This document shows positions 45,601 through 52,809 of a stretch of DNA of 64,000 bases, piece after piece. Every line of letters begins with the position of its first letter. Position 1 is the first letter of the stretch. Source of the stretch: an uncultured Prevotellaceae bacterium (GTDB taxonomy: Bacteria; Bacteroidota; Bacteroidia; Bacteroidales; Bacteroidaceae); assembly GCA_902801375.1 (NCBI GenBank), contig CADCIB010000009.1, forward strand, positions 1 through 64,000, given 5' to 3'. The translations under genes were made by a program, and so were the position numbers. The notes beneath the pieces were generated by a model. The model searched no databases, had not been told where the DNA came from, and saw only the letters and a program-made list of their open reading frames with translations.

Positions 45601-48600
45601 ACGGAGAACATAGGATCAGAGTGGTACACCTGGTTCAGCTTGGTGTTGTACTCATAGAGCTCATAGCTCTCGCCGTCTTCGCTGTAGAGCGTGTCGCTCA
45701 TGGTGATGTGAGCCTTCGTCAGGTCGAGGTTAGACTTCGGACCTACCTCCGCTCCACCTTTGACAAGCTTAATAGCTTCCATCTCGTACTCCAATGGCGG
45801 CAGCATGGCCGAGAACTCACCCGTATTGGGGTCAGTGTCGATGATAATGATCTTGCATTCGGGCTTTGTCTTACCACCTTGGCGCTTCGCAGTGCTATTG
45901 ATGAGCGGAGTTGCCGATGCCACGGGCAGATCATCCGGGTTGTTGGCCCAATCGGACGTTGTCCCTTCTGTCTCCTTCACTACATTCATTCGGAAGTCTA
46001 ACGTTGGTGTGAGTTTAATCCGAGCCCTACCGATGTTGTTGTTGCTGAGGCCGAAACCGACAGGATGGTTACCCTCGTTGTCGCCGCCAACCACACGTCC
46101 AGTGAAGTTGACGAGTGTCTCGTCGTAGAACACCATGTTGTCTTTTGCCTCATCGAAAGTGAACTTCTCACCAGTGCCGTTGGGGTCGGCAGGGAATCGT
46201 CCGTCGTTGGCAAACACATGTCCGTGCTTCTCGAGAGTGATGGAGTGATCGCCGATGGGAACGCTGATAGTGAAGTTACCCTTATCATCGCTGGTGAGCA
46301 CCTCACCTTCCTTCGAGCATTTCACACCGTCGACGTAGAAAGTCACGCCCTTCACGGGATAGTCGGTGTTGGCATAATAGATGGTGCCGCTGACGGGGAA
46401 CGACGATACATCCTCGAAGTCCACACCGCTGTGGATGAGCGACTGCTGGCTCACGAAGCGCGACTGACGAACAGGCGAGAATTCGTGAATGCCCAAAGTG
46501 GGAATCACGGAGTAGTTGACGCCTTCGCCCGAGAAGGGGATACCAGCCACAACATAGTCGCCGATAGAGTCGGTGTAGGCCATCAGGCTGAACTGCTCCT
46601 CGCTGGGAATGACGTTCGAACTCTTAGCAGTCACGTCGCCTGTGAAGGAATGTCGTCCGTTAGGCACACCATTGGTCTTCGAGAAGTCATAGGCCAGGTT
46701 CTGCGAAGGAATACCCTCGTCGAGCGGGTAGTAGATGGCCAAATCTTTCTCGTTACCTGCTAATGGATGGTTGTAGTTGTGCAGGATCTCATCCTCGGAA
46801 AGCGCTTTAGTGAAGAAGCGGAACTCGTCGAGATTTCCTCTATAGGTTCTGTTGGGTGTATTATTGTCACCTCGACGCGTGATACCGATATTGGTTGTTT
46901 GACTCGTTTTGTAATCGATATTGAGGCCCGTTATGGTCTGCGATACAAGAGAGTCGCCTTTCACCAAGTAGACGGTACCCTCCTTCTTACTGCTGTTGTA
47001 CACGAAGGTGAAGTGGGTCCATTCGTTGGCGGGCAGGAGAGTAGTGTTATACGCTTTATAGCTTTCACTTCCCACATAGATAAGAGGCATGTAGGACTGT
47101 CCATAGACGCCATAACTGGTATAGTACTTGAGATTAAAGTTCACCAAACCCAGCACATTGAAGAACTGGTAATGGGCGGTATTAATATTCATACCGTCGG
47201 TCGCGTTGTTGTCCGGGTTGAGATAGGCCTGAATGGAGAAATCTCCTTCAAAGAGTGTTTTGATTGTTGTGGTATCGCTCTCGCACACCAGTCCGCTGCC
47301 AGGTCCAGAGAACAGCAGGGAGTGCATGCCACTCTCCCCATCTTCGGTCTGTCGCTTCAGCGTCACCTTGGCATTTGGCACGGCCACACCCGTTCCATAG
47401 GTGACGTGTCCGCTGATGATACCCGTTGAGAGGCAGAAACCGTCGGTCTTCGAGTCCTTGCCTCCTACCTTCTTGCCTTCGTGCATGGCCCAAATGCTGA
47501 CCATGTACTCGTTGAACGTACCAATCTGCGCCGACTCGTCGTCGTAGCTGTAGGCAGTGTTGGTACCTGAGAGGGTGGCGAGTTCCACCCACCCTTTATC
47601 ACCAACGGTGCCTAACGGGCGACGAGAGAGTGTGAAATAAGAGGTGGTGTTACCGACCTGTTCTACTTCCCATTTCAGTTTCACGACATTGGTATAAGTA
47701 CCACGTGTTGCCGAGAACGAAGTGATCTTCGACATGCCTGCCAACTGACCGGAAGCATGACCCGAAACATAGTCTTTTCCGAAGACGCTGACTCTCAGCC
47801 TATAGTAGTAGGTCGTGAAAATCTCCAGTCCATTCGTGTCCTCATAGCTGCCACTGGTGAGTTCCGAATTTTTCACGGGGATGGTGGCGAGCTCAGACCA
47901 GTTGGTCTTGTCGAGAGAACGTTCCAGAATCAGGTTGCAAGGATTGCTCGTCGATGCATTGGCAATGGGGTCGTGCGTCCACGACACGACAATCTTATTG
48001 CTATAGGTATCTGTAGCCTTGAAGTTGTTGTTGTTGAAAAACTCCGTTGGGCGTTGTAGCTTGGCTTTCACCTGTTTTGAAAGTTCGCTGCGTGGCTCCG
48101 TTCCCGATGGTGTACCGTTAGGAATGAAGTAGACCGTATAGGTGTATTCCGTGTCGTAAGCAAGCTCGCTCGACGTATCGATGCAATTACGTGTGCCGCT
48201 GCCATAGGCAATGCCACTCTTCACCAAAGTGCTGCCACGGTAGACACTCCACGTGCCGTTTTTGCTGCGGTTGCCCGATTCGTCGGCTTCCCACGAAATC
48301 GTAATCTTCTTATTCCAAAGGTCTGGAGTGAAAGTCGGATCGGCCTTTGGCCTGACGAATCCAGGAATCCACACTCTATACCACTGGTAGATGCTCACAT
48401 CAGGCCGTTCGTTAGCTGGCAGATCGGTGTGGTTGACTTTCTCCTTGATGACGTATTCAACAGGTTTATCCACCGAGTTCCAGAAGTCGTTACGGGTGAA
48501 GGGCAGCGCAAGGTTCGAATACGATTCCGTGCCGTAGGTGTACTGCTGACTCTTGGTCAGGGCATCAGGATCCGTCATTGTGACGCTACCCCATTGGGCA

Positions 48601-49376
48601 TTGTCGGAGGTTCCCACCCAAGTAGGTCCGTGGGTCTTGTTCAGGACACCGCTCACCTGCATATTGGCGTAGTCCTTCATCGTGGCCGTGGGACCTGACG
48701 TGAAGGGCGAGGCAAAGGCATTTGTGGTTAGCTCCACCTGCTCCCAGTCGGTGCTGGTGTCGTTGATGCGCCAGCGACCCCTGATCTTCACCGTGTGGGA
48801 GAAGCCAACGTGGTATTTCCCTAAATAGACATACATGTAGCAAGTGTACTGACCAGCACTTGACTTTCCAGGATTCCAGAACTTCACGAGGTACTTCTGG
48901 CCATCGGCACTGGTATTGGTGTAGGACATGCAATCTGATTTTCCCCACCATTCATCAACTCCGCGTTCTTTCTCCACGTAATCACTTGAACCAGAACCAC
49001 TGCCCGGCCACGCCAGTTGCCAGTCGGGCGAGCAGACGTACTGACCGTCAACATAGACGGCAGGTCCAGGATTGTTTCCATGCTCAGCATCGTGCAGGAA
49101 GAAGCCGTCCTTACCATTGGGGTCGTAGAACATGACGCGAAGCGTGATCCACGGTTCATTGACCGTAGGATGGTGGTTAATCCATGTTCCACCGGCATCG
49201 AAGCGCTCACCGGCAAGTGCCGTGCCACTGCTTCCGAAGAATAGTGCAATCATGAGCACCGCCACTGACAACCACTGCTGCCACCCTCTCGAAGGCGGAG
49301 AGACAGCGTTGCCCGTTGGTGAAGCCATTGGCAGCTCAGGCCGCCAGTGCTTCAGGAGGTAAAAAAACTGTTTCAT
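39654..49376 (-). CDS. giant secreted T9SS cargo with LamG and Fn3-like domains
   Basis: 3240 residues. Long N-terminal region with a signal segment at about 34-55 (ends SSGTALA). Fn3-like repeats about 345-660, a carboxypeptidase-regulatory-like module (GHVTYGTGVAVPNAKVTLKR) near 675, a LamG/concanavalin-like domain about 700-900, further regulatory-like modules about 1005-1150, a long unassigned middle (about 1150-2050), two LamG-type domains about 2200-2570, an Ig-like module and repeated GWNW segments (about 2860-3000). The C-terminal 75 residues match a T9SS sorting domain (GQLVMSIEAPLGHENLINLS, then GIYFVKVVL and KRIVKG). Probably displayed at the surface; a carbohydrate or protein ligand is plausible. 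It follows a small membrane protein gene by 31 bp. Confidence 0.88.
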   Translation of the reverse strand: MKQFFYLLKHWRPELPMASPTGNAVSPPSRGWQQWLSVAVLMIALFFGSSGTALAGERFDAGGTWINHHPTVNEPWITLRVMFYDPNGKDGFFLHDAEHGNNPGPAVYVDGQYVCSPDWQLAWPGSGSGSSDYVEKERGVDEWWGKSDCMSYTNTSADGQKYLVKFWNPGKSSAGQYTCYMYVYLGKYHVGFSHTVKIRGRWRINDTSTDWEQVELTTNAFASPFTSGPTATMKDYANMQVSGVLNKTHGPTWVGTSDNAQWGSVTMTDPDALTKSQQYTYGTESYSNLALPFTRNDFWNSVDKPVEYVIKEKVNHTDLPANERPDVSIYQWYRVWIPGFVRPKADPTFTPDLWNKKITISWEADESGNRSKNGTWSVYRGSTLVKSGIAYGSGTRNCIDTSSELAYDTEYTYTVYFIPNGTPSGTEPRSELSKQVKAKLQRPTEFFNNNNFKATDTYSNKIVVSWTHDPIANASTSNPCNLILERSLDKTNWSELATIPVKNSELTSGSYEDTNGLEIFTTYYYRLRVSVFGKDYVSGHASGQLAGMSKITSFSATRGTYTNVVKLKWEVEQVGNTTSYFTLSRRPLGTVGDKGWVELATLSGTNTAYSYDDESAQIGTFNEYMVSIWAMHEGKKVGGKDSKTDGFCLSTGIISGHVTYGTGVAVPNAKVTLKRQTEDGESGMHSLLFSGPGSGLVCESDTTTIKTLFEGDFSIQAYLNPDNNATDGMNINTAHYQFFNVLGLVNFNLKYYTSYGVYGQSYMPLIYVGSESYKAYNTTLLPANEWTHFTFVYNSSKKEGTVYLVKGDSLVSQTITGLNIDYKTSQTTNIGITRRGDNNTPNRTYRGNLDEFRFFTKALSEDEILHNYNHPLAGNEKDLAIYYPLDEGIPSQNLAYDFSKTNGVPNGRHSFTGDVTAKSSNVIPSEEQFSLMAYTDSIGDYVVAGIPFSGEGVNYSVIPTLGIHEFSPVRQSRFVSQQSLIHSGVDFEDVSSFPVSGTIYYANTDYPVKGVTFYVDGVKCSKEGEVLTSDDKGNFTISVPIGDHSITLEKHGHVFANDGRFPADPNGTGEKFTFDEAKDNMVFYDETLVNFTGRVVGGDNEGNHPVGFGLSNNNIGRARIKLTPTLDFRMNVVKETEGTTSDWANNPDDLPVASATPLINSTAKRQGGKTKPECKIIIIDTDPNTGEFSAMLPPLEYEMEAIKLVKGGAEVGPKSNLDLTKAHITMSDTLYSEDGESYELYEYNTKLNQVYHSDPMFSVTQDGRTDGSFGISSYKITDDLGDLTINDIYSVSNGTVTYKYHDAPLFIKEDDYTFLLRGYEHYKNVDTNVEEDVPLANLVVTINNALSADQSVYVEDGTVEGKPVKAGEVVDLKPNQLQLDSLGCATYTWKAGMPNIAEPFTRTITMTYDINDRFYDWNGGKGLTGIVLGDLPTGNNFITAGPDKLLMILRDPPGTNSFAEWTTGSSTTTSRVRGNTFTENFGVKFNHKFGLTTQTIVGTPGVGNIIVADAKDELTVGAKMESSGENSWTRTTTTTATRAISTSAAPEYVGAQGDVYVGTSTNIIFGKARNLGFQRISGGNTADLGLEDIISTGVDFETMFSYTQNYIENVLFPNFELLRKNLLTTVANQAAINSYVNNTDHMVYLTLLSPDDKNYGKSGTYKSFRPKGADPDVIFEDSVKWVTSQINNWVRYLAQNDSAKVEAFADRETYIVDRNLSFDSGTSITSTMETENSVTNTWDWTVSAGIIAENTFGFAINEFGIECTMEDETMGGRHEVDEDGTSTTTSFSYTLAEDGDDDALSVDVLQFDAYGPIFRTRGGQTCCPYEGKVVTKYYQPGTTIMEATMQIEVPQINVDVPIINDVPTGGSADYTLRLSNASEIDEDVYYRLLVNDETNPNGANLLIDGKPVTDSRVIKVPAGQTVTKALQLKQTNTSILDYEDIELVLASQCQYDPTSTWDVIADTVKISAHFVPSSSDVHLALSNTLINTDTGTDLVLTFSGFDRNYRNLKAFRLQYKKQGSTDWTLLREYVLNSKDKTDNNYMLPSTGSSVSYTLPMENFSDGDYLFRVVSACTYGADEVYRYSDEIAVVKDMMRPRPLGQPEPSDGILDIGDDLSITFNETIIKGALTKEANFKVTGVLNGSEIDHETALSMQNTETTAQTEADIMLAGKDFSTDMWLNISSKGTILTHGMGADKLTIGTDASSKLVVGIGNKTYTSNKSIPKNKWVFLSLSYRNNLSNGQLSASVASDAETITLFSAQNVVKYEGSGPLAVGKNQKGAIHELLLWDEAHDMVTALANRFVTKNPSTHNLIGYWKMNEGEGTTIRDYARNRHMTMPDETWYLNNVNKAISLTNQNYLKLVASDSPYSDNDDYAIELWMRAENQTGEAQIVQAGEVSLWLNEQGQLQLTGKGAYLPDGGTNNGAPAVTLATSSGKLNDNAWHHIALNVLRQGAAAVYVDGERKLTTNASNVGSISTDNILVGVRRKTFSAQAADYSYDRYFKGQVDEIRIWDATLNADQLLSNRKVRLTGSEDGLVYYYPFEKKQLDDYNQVVTVGTAEDISGSGHEAVSTASALTYVDEAPALRAKPTETNVNFNFVASDTKVVIEIDEDPAAIEGCTLNFTVRDVSDENGNFSMPVVWSAFVNRNELAWKDDALSIEVPVNTSESMTATIVNKSGAQQMWTLSGMPSWLQASPEYGSTNPIGESEVTFTVSETTPVGKYEETIYLKGNNGIETPITISVRVTGEEPQWFVNAADYEGSMNVVGTIMFPAGPSNDAEDKLAAFIGDECRGVAQSKYNARYDSYFVMLNVYGGAMDSGKEITFKAYDAATGVTYAVVSPSVNMNYSSNSVVGKNTDPVVFTAVDRLEQSQLLAAGWNWMSMYVKSDDMSVPTVFADIAEQTDIVKSKTLFMAHGAGKWYGNNIVMNNKEMYMAKMNEEQRLKVIGSKVDVTKEKIDIASGWNWIGYSGSRVISLADALAELEAEDGDVIKSQRDFAMYDGYEWTGTLTALVPGEGYMYRSLASGTKSFHYPTAAVSGSGMRMPHRASTNGDFNPIDHHLYPGNMNVIAQLYVNGSLAVNTELGVFAGSECRTSAMTDDSGYAFLTVPGESSCKLMFKVMGNDNKSMLSNERLDYVNDAIIGTLLNPYVVHINASDQVTGVAYLDGEVNVWPQRVENSVHVDSDRDIKQILIIDTAGQLVMSIEAPLGHENLINLSNCANGIYFVKVVLSTGQPVVKRIVKG

Positions 49377-49407
49377 AATACAAAAGAATTAAAGGGTTAT
49401 ACTTAAA

Positions 49408-49635
49408 TTATATGATTTGTAAATTGGATTCACTCTTGTTTCTTTTGCCGGCAGAATAACCTCTTTTCTCGTACAACTTGTCGCGGAGCTCGAAGTTCTT
49501 GCGAATCTCACGAATGATGGCATCGTTCTTGTCGCTGAGCAAGTGCTGGTTGCGGAGGTTGATCCACAACAGCACGGTCACGATGACAACGAGCAGCGCG
49601 ATGATTCCGATGAGTATTCCAATTATATTCTGCAT
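49408..49635 (-). CDS. small single-pass membrane protein
   Basis: 75 residues. One hydrophobic helix (about 3-26, IGILIGIIALLVVIVTVLLW) and a charged, predicted coiled-coil tail (about 27-60, NQHLLSDKNDAIIREIRKNF). No family recognised. First gene of a two-gene transcript with the giant secreted protein, which suggests a link in function or simply shared expression. A 15-bp palindrome ATCAATA-T-TATTGAT (49641-49655) lies 5 nt before its ATG and could be an operator. Confidence 0.65.
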   Translation of the reverse strand: MQNIIGILIGIIALLVVIVTVLLWINLRNQHLLSDKNDAIIREIRKNFELRDKLYEKRGYSAGKRNKSESNLQII

Positions 49636-49659
49636 GACACATCAATATTATTGATGGTG

Positions 49660-49691
49660 CAAATATAATACGATTTTCCCTTTGTTGCAAT
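49660..49691 (-). promoter_or_regulatory. promoter of the small membrane protein/giant protein unit
   Basis: Minus-strand ATTG (49688-49691), 20-bp spacer, TATATTTG (49660-49667). The leader would be about 19 nt and contains the palindrome at 49641-49655. Confidence 0.65.
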
Positions 49692-49725
49692 AGGTCGGAC
49701 GAATTAGCGCTCAAAAAAAGACGCA

Positions 49726-49788
49726 TTCACGACAACAAAAGACAGTTTCACGGATACTTCAGACGATTTCACGGAAGCATGGAATCAT
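49726..49788. repeat. 21-bp tandem array
   Basis: TTCACG starts at 49726, 49747 and 49768, exactly 21 bp apart; the units also share a purine-rich second half ending (A/G)(G/A)(A)...T. It lies between the promoter of the giant-protein unit and the terminator of the regulator gene. Confidence 0.6.
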
Positions 49789-49815
49789 AATTGTATATGA
49801 TTGCAAAAAATAATA

Positions 49816-49842
49816 CCATACAGCACACACGGCGCTGTATGG
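49816..49842 (-). terminator. terminator of the TPR/AraC regulator gene
   Basis: CCATACAGC pairs with GCTGTATGG around a 9-nt loop; minus-strand tail TATTATTTTTTGC. It lies 34 bp past the stop. Confidence 0.8.
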
Positions 49843-49876
49843 TTATTCAAATCTGTTTTGTTGGAAGCTCAGAACC

Positions 49877-51694
49877 CTACCCTTGCTGTTTCCTGTATTG
49901 CGACGGGGTGAGCGCGTATTTCTGTCGGAAATTGCGTCCGAAGGTATCAGCACTGGGGAACCCGCTGGCCTGGGCTATTTCGGCGATGGACATGTCCGAC
50001 CTCTCTGCCAACAGCTTCGTAGCGTAGTGCATGCGGCAGTCGGTCAGGAAGTCGATGAGCGACTTGTAGGGACTGCCCTTGGCGAAGGCAGCGCCAATGC
50101 GCTCTTTGGGAAGAGAGAACCGGTCTACGAGTGCCTGACGGTCGAGCATGGGATCCAGGTAGAGCTGTTCGCGCAGGATGATGTCGCTCAGTTGCTGATA
50201 GAGCACATCGTCGGGAAGCTGCGATGTGGGGGCTGCGGGCACAGCGTCAGCCTCGCTTTCGGTAGCTGACGAAATGGGATGGAGGGTCAGTCGTTCGTAT
50301 TTCTCCCTGTAGTCGGCGTTCTCGGCTATCTCACGAGCCAACGCCCGGTTCTTCCTTTCCACGATGTGCTTCTGGCGGAAAAACCACACGAGGACGAGAG
50401 CAACGGCAACGAGACCGATGGCCAGCACGATGTTGATGATGTGCGAAAGCTCTGCCTCTGCCTCCTTCTGCTGACGGGCCAGCTGCTCCTCCTGCAGGTG
50501 GTAGACGGTGGCCAGCTCGTTCAGCTGGTTGCGCTGGTCGCGCTGATCGATGCTGTCGCGGAGATTGGTAGCACGCTCCATATACCAATAGGCGCGCTCC
50601 GTCTGTCCACGCATCTTTGCGGCCACACTGCGCTGATAGAGTGAGATGAGGTGATTGTTGGTGATGGTATCGGTCTTGGTAGAATCGATACGGTCCATTG
50701 CCGTGTCGAACTTGTCGAACTCTTCCATGTGATGATAGGCAGCGGTCATCATCTTGTCGCAGTCAAGGGAATGGCACCACTGCGTCTGGTTTACAGCTGC
50801 CTCAGCTGCGCGCGCTTTCTGAAGCAACTGGGCGCGAACGGCAGGTGTCAGCTCCCTGGGCGGCGTCTTCGCTGCTGAGTATTGACGGGCATAGGCGACG
50901 GCGAGGAAAGCATAGGTCTGGCCTCGGGCCATATCTATAAACTCGGATGTGTCGAAGCCCTCAGCAATATCGCTGAAACGTTCAGGGTGTTTATCCAACT
51001 CGTCGATACGCTCCAACATCGACAGGCAGACAGGCACCATCTCTACGAAGCGATCATTGTCCAACAGTGTGTGGAGCATCTCTTTAGAGGTGCTGTGATA
51101 GGATACCACACCTTTGAAGGAATCCATCTGCCGCAACTCTTCACAAATTTTTTTCATGCGGTCGAGGCTTTCGTCGGTCTTTCCTGCCTCTGCCATCACT
51201 CGGGCAATGGAACTCTCCATTTTGCCAATATCGCTGGGAGAATCGAGGATATGCGCCAGTCGGGACGCTTCCGTAGCATAGCGTACGAGGGCAACGTTAT
51301 TGCTTGATGAGTATTCTATGGACACCAGCAGGGTGTAGGTATGCAGGATGGTGGTGGAGTCTTCATTCGACAGCTTCTGCGTTTTGTGCAACTTCTCATA
51401 TTCCTTCAGCAGGTTTAGACATGTCTGACGGGAAAGGTTATAGTCTCTCTTTCCCCCATATTGGATGATGGCTCTCAGGTATTCGGCACGCTGAGGTGTG
51501 ATGTTGCCCACGATGACTGCCGAATCGATCATCGCCAAGGCACGATCGGGTTCATTCCTATGAATACTCATGGCTGCAGGTTCGGTGTAGACTGTGTCCA
51601 CAGCTCCCTCTTTCTCTTCAGAAGGACGATGGCCTCCTGTGCCTGTGCAACCGATAAGCGTTATAATAGAGATATAAAGAAGTAATTGCTTCAT
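49877..51694 (-). CDS. membrane-bound TPR regulator with AraC-type DNA-binding domain
   Basis: 605 residues. Lipoprotein-like N-terminus (lipobox LIGC at residues 13-16), a large region of helical TPR-like repeats (about 45-390), one membrane helix (about 413-433, IINIVLAIGLVAVALVLVWF), a short linker, and a C-terminal AraC-type helix-turn-helix domain (about 530-605, with MSIAEIAQASGFPSADTFGR). Such hybrid regulators sense signals outside the cytoplasm and bind DNA inside. The neighbouring giant secreted protein unit is a possible target, by position only. Own promoter at 51726-51756. Confidence 0.88.
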   Translation of the reverse strand: MKQLLLYISIITLIGCTGTGGHRPSEEKEGAVDTVYTEPAAMSIHRNEPDRALAMIDSAVIVGNITPQRAEYLRAIIQYGGKRDYNLSRQTCLNLLKEYEKLHKTQKLSNEDSTTILHTYTLLVSIEYSSSNNVALVRYATEASRLAHILDSPSDIGKMESSIARVMAEAGKTDESLDRMKKICEELRQMDSFKGVVSYHSTSKEMLHTLLDNDRFVEMVPVCLSMLERIDELDKHPERFSDIAEGFDTSEFIDMARGQTYAFLAVAYARQYSAAKTPPRELTPAVRAQLLQKARAAEAAVNQTQWCHSLDCDKMMTAAYHHMEEFDKFDTAMDRIDSTKTDTITNNHLISLYQRSVAAKMRGQTERAYWYMERATNLRDSIDQRDQRNQLNELATVYHLQEEQLARQQKEAEAELSHIINIVLAIGLVAVALVLVWFFRQKHIVERKNRALAREIAENADYREKYERLTLHPISSATESEADAVPAAPTSQLPDDVLYQQLSDIILREQLYLDPMLDRQALVDRFSLPKERIGAAFAKGSPYKSLIDFLTDCRMHYATKLLAERSDMSIAEIAQASGFPSADTFGRNFRQKYALTPSQYRKQQG

Positions 51695-51725
51695 TGTATC
51701 GAACTTTCTTTTTAGATTTTGAATG

Positions 51726-51756
51726 CAAAAATAGTCTTTTTTTGTGAATTAGCAAA
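51726..51756 (-). promoter_or_regulatory. promoter of the TPR/AraC regulator gene
   Basis: Minus-strand TTTG (51753-51756), 19-bp spacer, TATTTTTG (51726-51733). Confidence 0.75.
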
Positions 51757-51795
51757 AGAAAACCTTATTTTTTACCATTTTTCGGAAATACTTTG

Positions 51796-51803
51796 TACCT
51801 TTG
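51796..51803 (+). promoter_or_regulatory. -7 box of ispE
   Basis: TACCTTTG with TTTA 21 bp upstream. The leader to the ispE ATG at 51901 would be about 90 nt. Confidence 0.6.
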
Positions 51804-51900
51804 TGGCATGATTCATCAGAACGAACTGAAACTTGCAAAACAATGATAAAGGCAAGGAATCTGTAGCTTTAACGACTCATTGAAACCAGAAAACAGCTGT

Positions 51901-52722
51901 ATGAAAACAAGAGCTTGCGCAAAAATCAACCTGGGACTAAACATCGTGAAGCGCCGCCCCGACGGCTATCACGACCTGCAGACCGTGTTCTACCCCGTAC
52001 CCATTTTCGACGACATCGAGATTCTTGCCGATACGACACTGACAGACGTAGCCCTCGTCATGGAAGGACAGCCTGTGGAGGGTGCCGCGGAAGACAATCT
52101 TGTGGTGAAGGCTTACCGGCTGCTGGCCAGTCTGTACAAACTGCCACCCGTGAAGATCTGCCTCAACAAGCGTATCCCCATGCAGGCGGGTATGGGAGGC
52201 GGTTCAGCAGATGCCACGTTCACGCTCCGGCTGCTTAACGACATGTTCTCTTTGCACATGGATGCGGAACAGATGACAGGATTGGCTGCACAACTGGGAG
52301 CCGACTGCCCGTTCTTTGTAGAAGCCCGGCCGGCCTACGCTGAAGGCATTGGCGAACGACTCTCACCCATCGACATCGACCTCGGCAACTATCGCCTGGC
52401 CATCGTAAAGCCACCCGTTGCCGTGTCTACACGAGAAGCTTTCGCTCATGTGAAGGTGGGTTTTCCTGAAATAAACTGCCGTGATGTAGTGGCTCTCCCA
52501 ATGGAAGAATGGCGTGGACTGCTGAAAAACGACTTCGAGGAAAGCATCTTCCCCCAACACCCCATTATCGGCGAGGCCAAAGAGCAGCTTTACAAACTGG
52601 GTGCTGTCTACGCCGCCATGAGCGGCAGCGGCAGCGCGCTCTTCGGTTTCTTCAGGAAGGGTGAAGAGCCTACGCTTGATACCGCCTTCCCCAACGACTG
52701 GTTCAAGCAGTTAATCGTCTGA
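51901..52722 (+). CDS. ispE: 4-diphosphocytidyl-2-C-methyl-D-erythritol kinase
   Basis: ATP-dependent kinase of the methylerythritol phosphate route to isoprenoids. 273 residues from the ATG at 51901 (MKTRACAKINLGLNI), which gives the family's typical N-terminus; a second ATG 7 codons upstream is less likely. GHMP-kinase motifs: AKINLGLN, PMQAGMGGGSADAT (about residues 87-100, the phosphate-binding loop) and AAMSGSGSALFG near the end. Monocistronic, convergent with rng, sharing the terminator at 52762-52804. Confidence 0.95.
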   Translation: MKTRACAKINLGLNIVKRRPDGYHDLQTVFYPVPIFDDIEILADTTLTDVALVMEGQPVEGAAEDNLVVKAYRLLASLYKLPPVKICLNKRIPMQAGMGGGSADATFTLRLLNDMFSLHMDAEQMTGLAAQLGADCPFFVEARPAYAEGIGERLSPIDIDLGNYRLAIVKPPVAVSTREAFAHVKVGFPEINCRDVVALPMEEWRGLLKNDFEESIFPQHPIIGEAKEQLYKLGAVYAAMSGSGSALFGFFRKGEEPTLDTAFPNDWFKQLIV

Positions 52723-52761
52723 CTGTCTGAAAAGACGAAAGAACACTAAACTGTTGGAAAG

Positions 52762-52804
52762 AAAAAAAGAGCCGCAGCACGCTGATGTGCTACGGCTCTT
52801 TTGT
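52762..52804. terminator. bidirectional terminator between ispE and rng
   Basis: AAGAGCCG(C/T)AGCAC-type arms (52768-52781 and 52787-52800, one mismatch) form a long stem with a 5-nt loop, followed by TTTT on the plus strand and by a run of seven T on the minus strand. Confidence 0.85.
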
Positions 52805-52809
52805 GTCAT

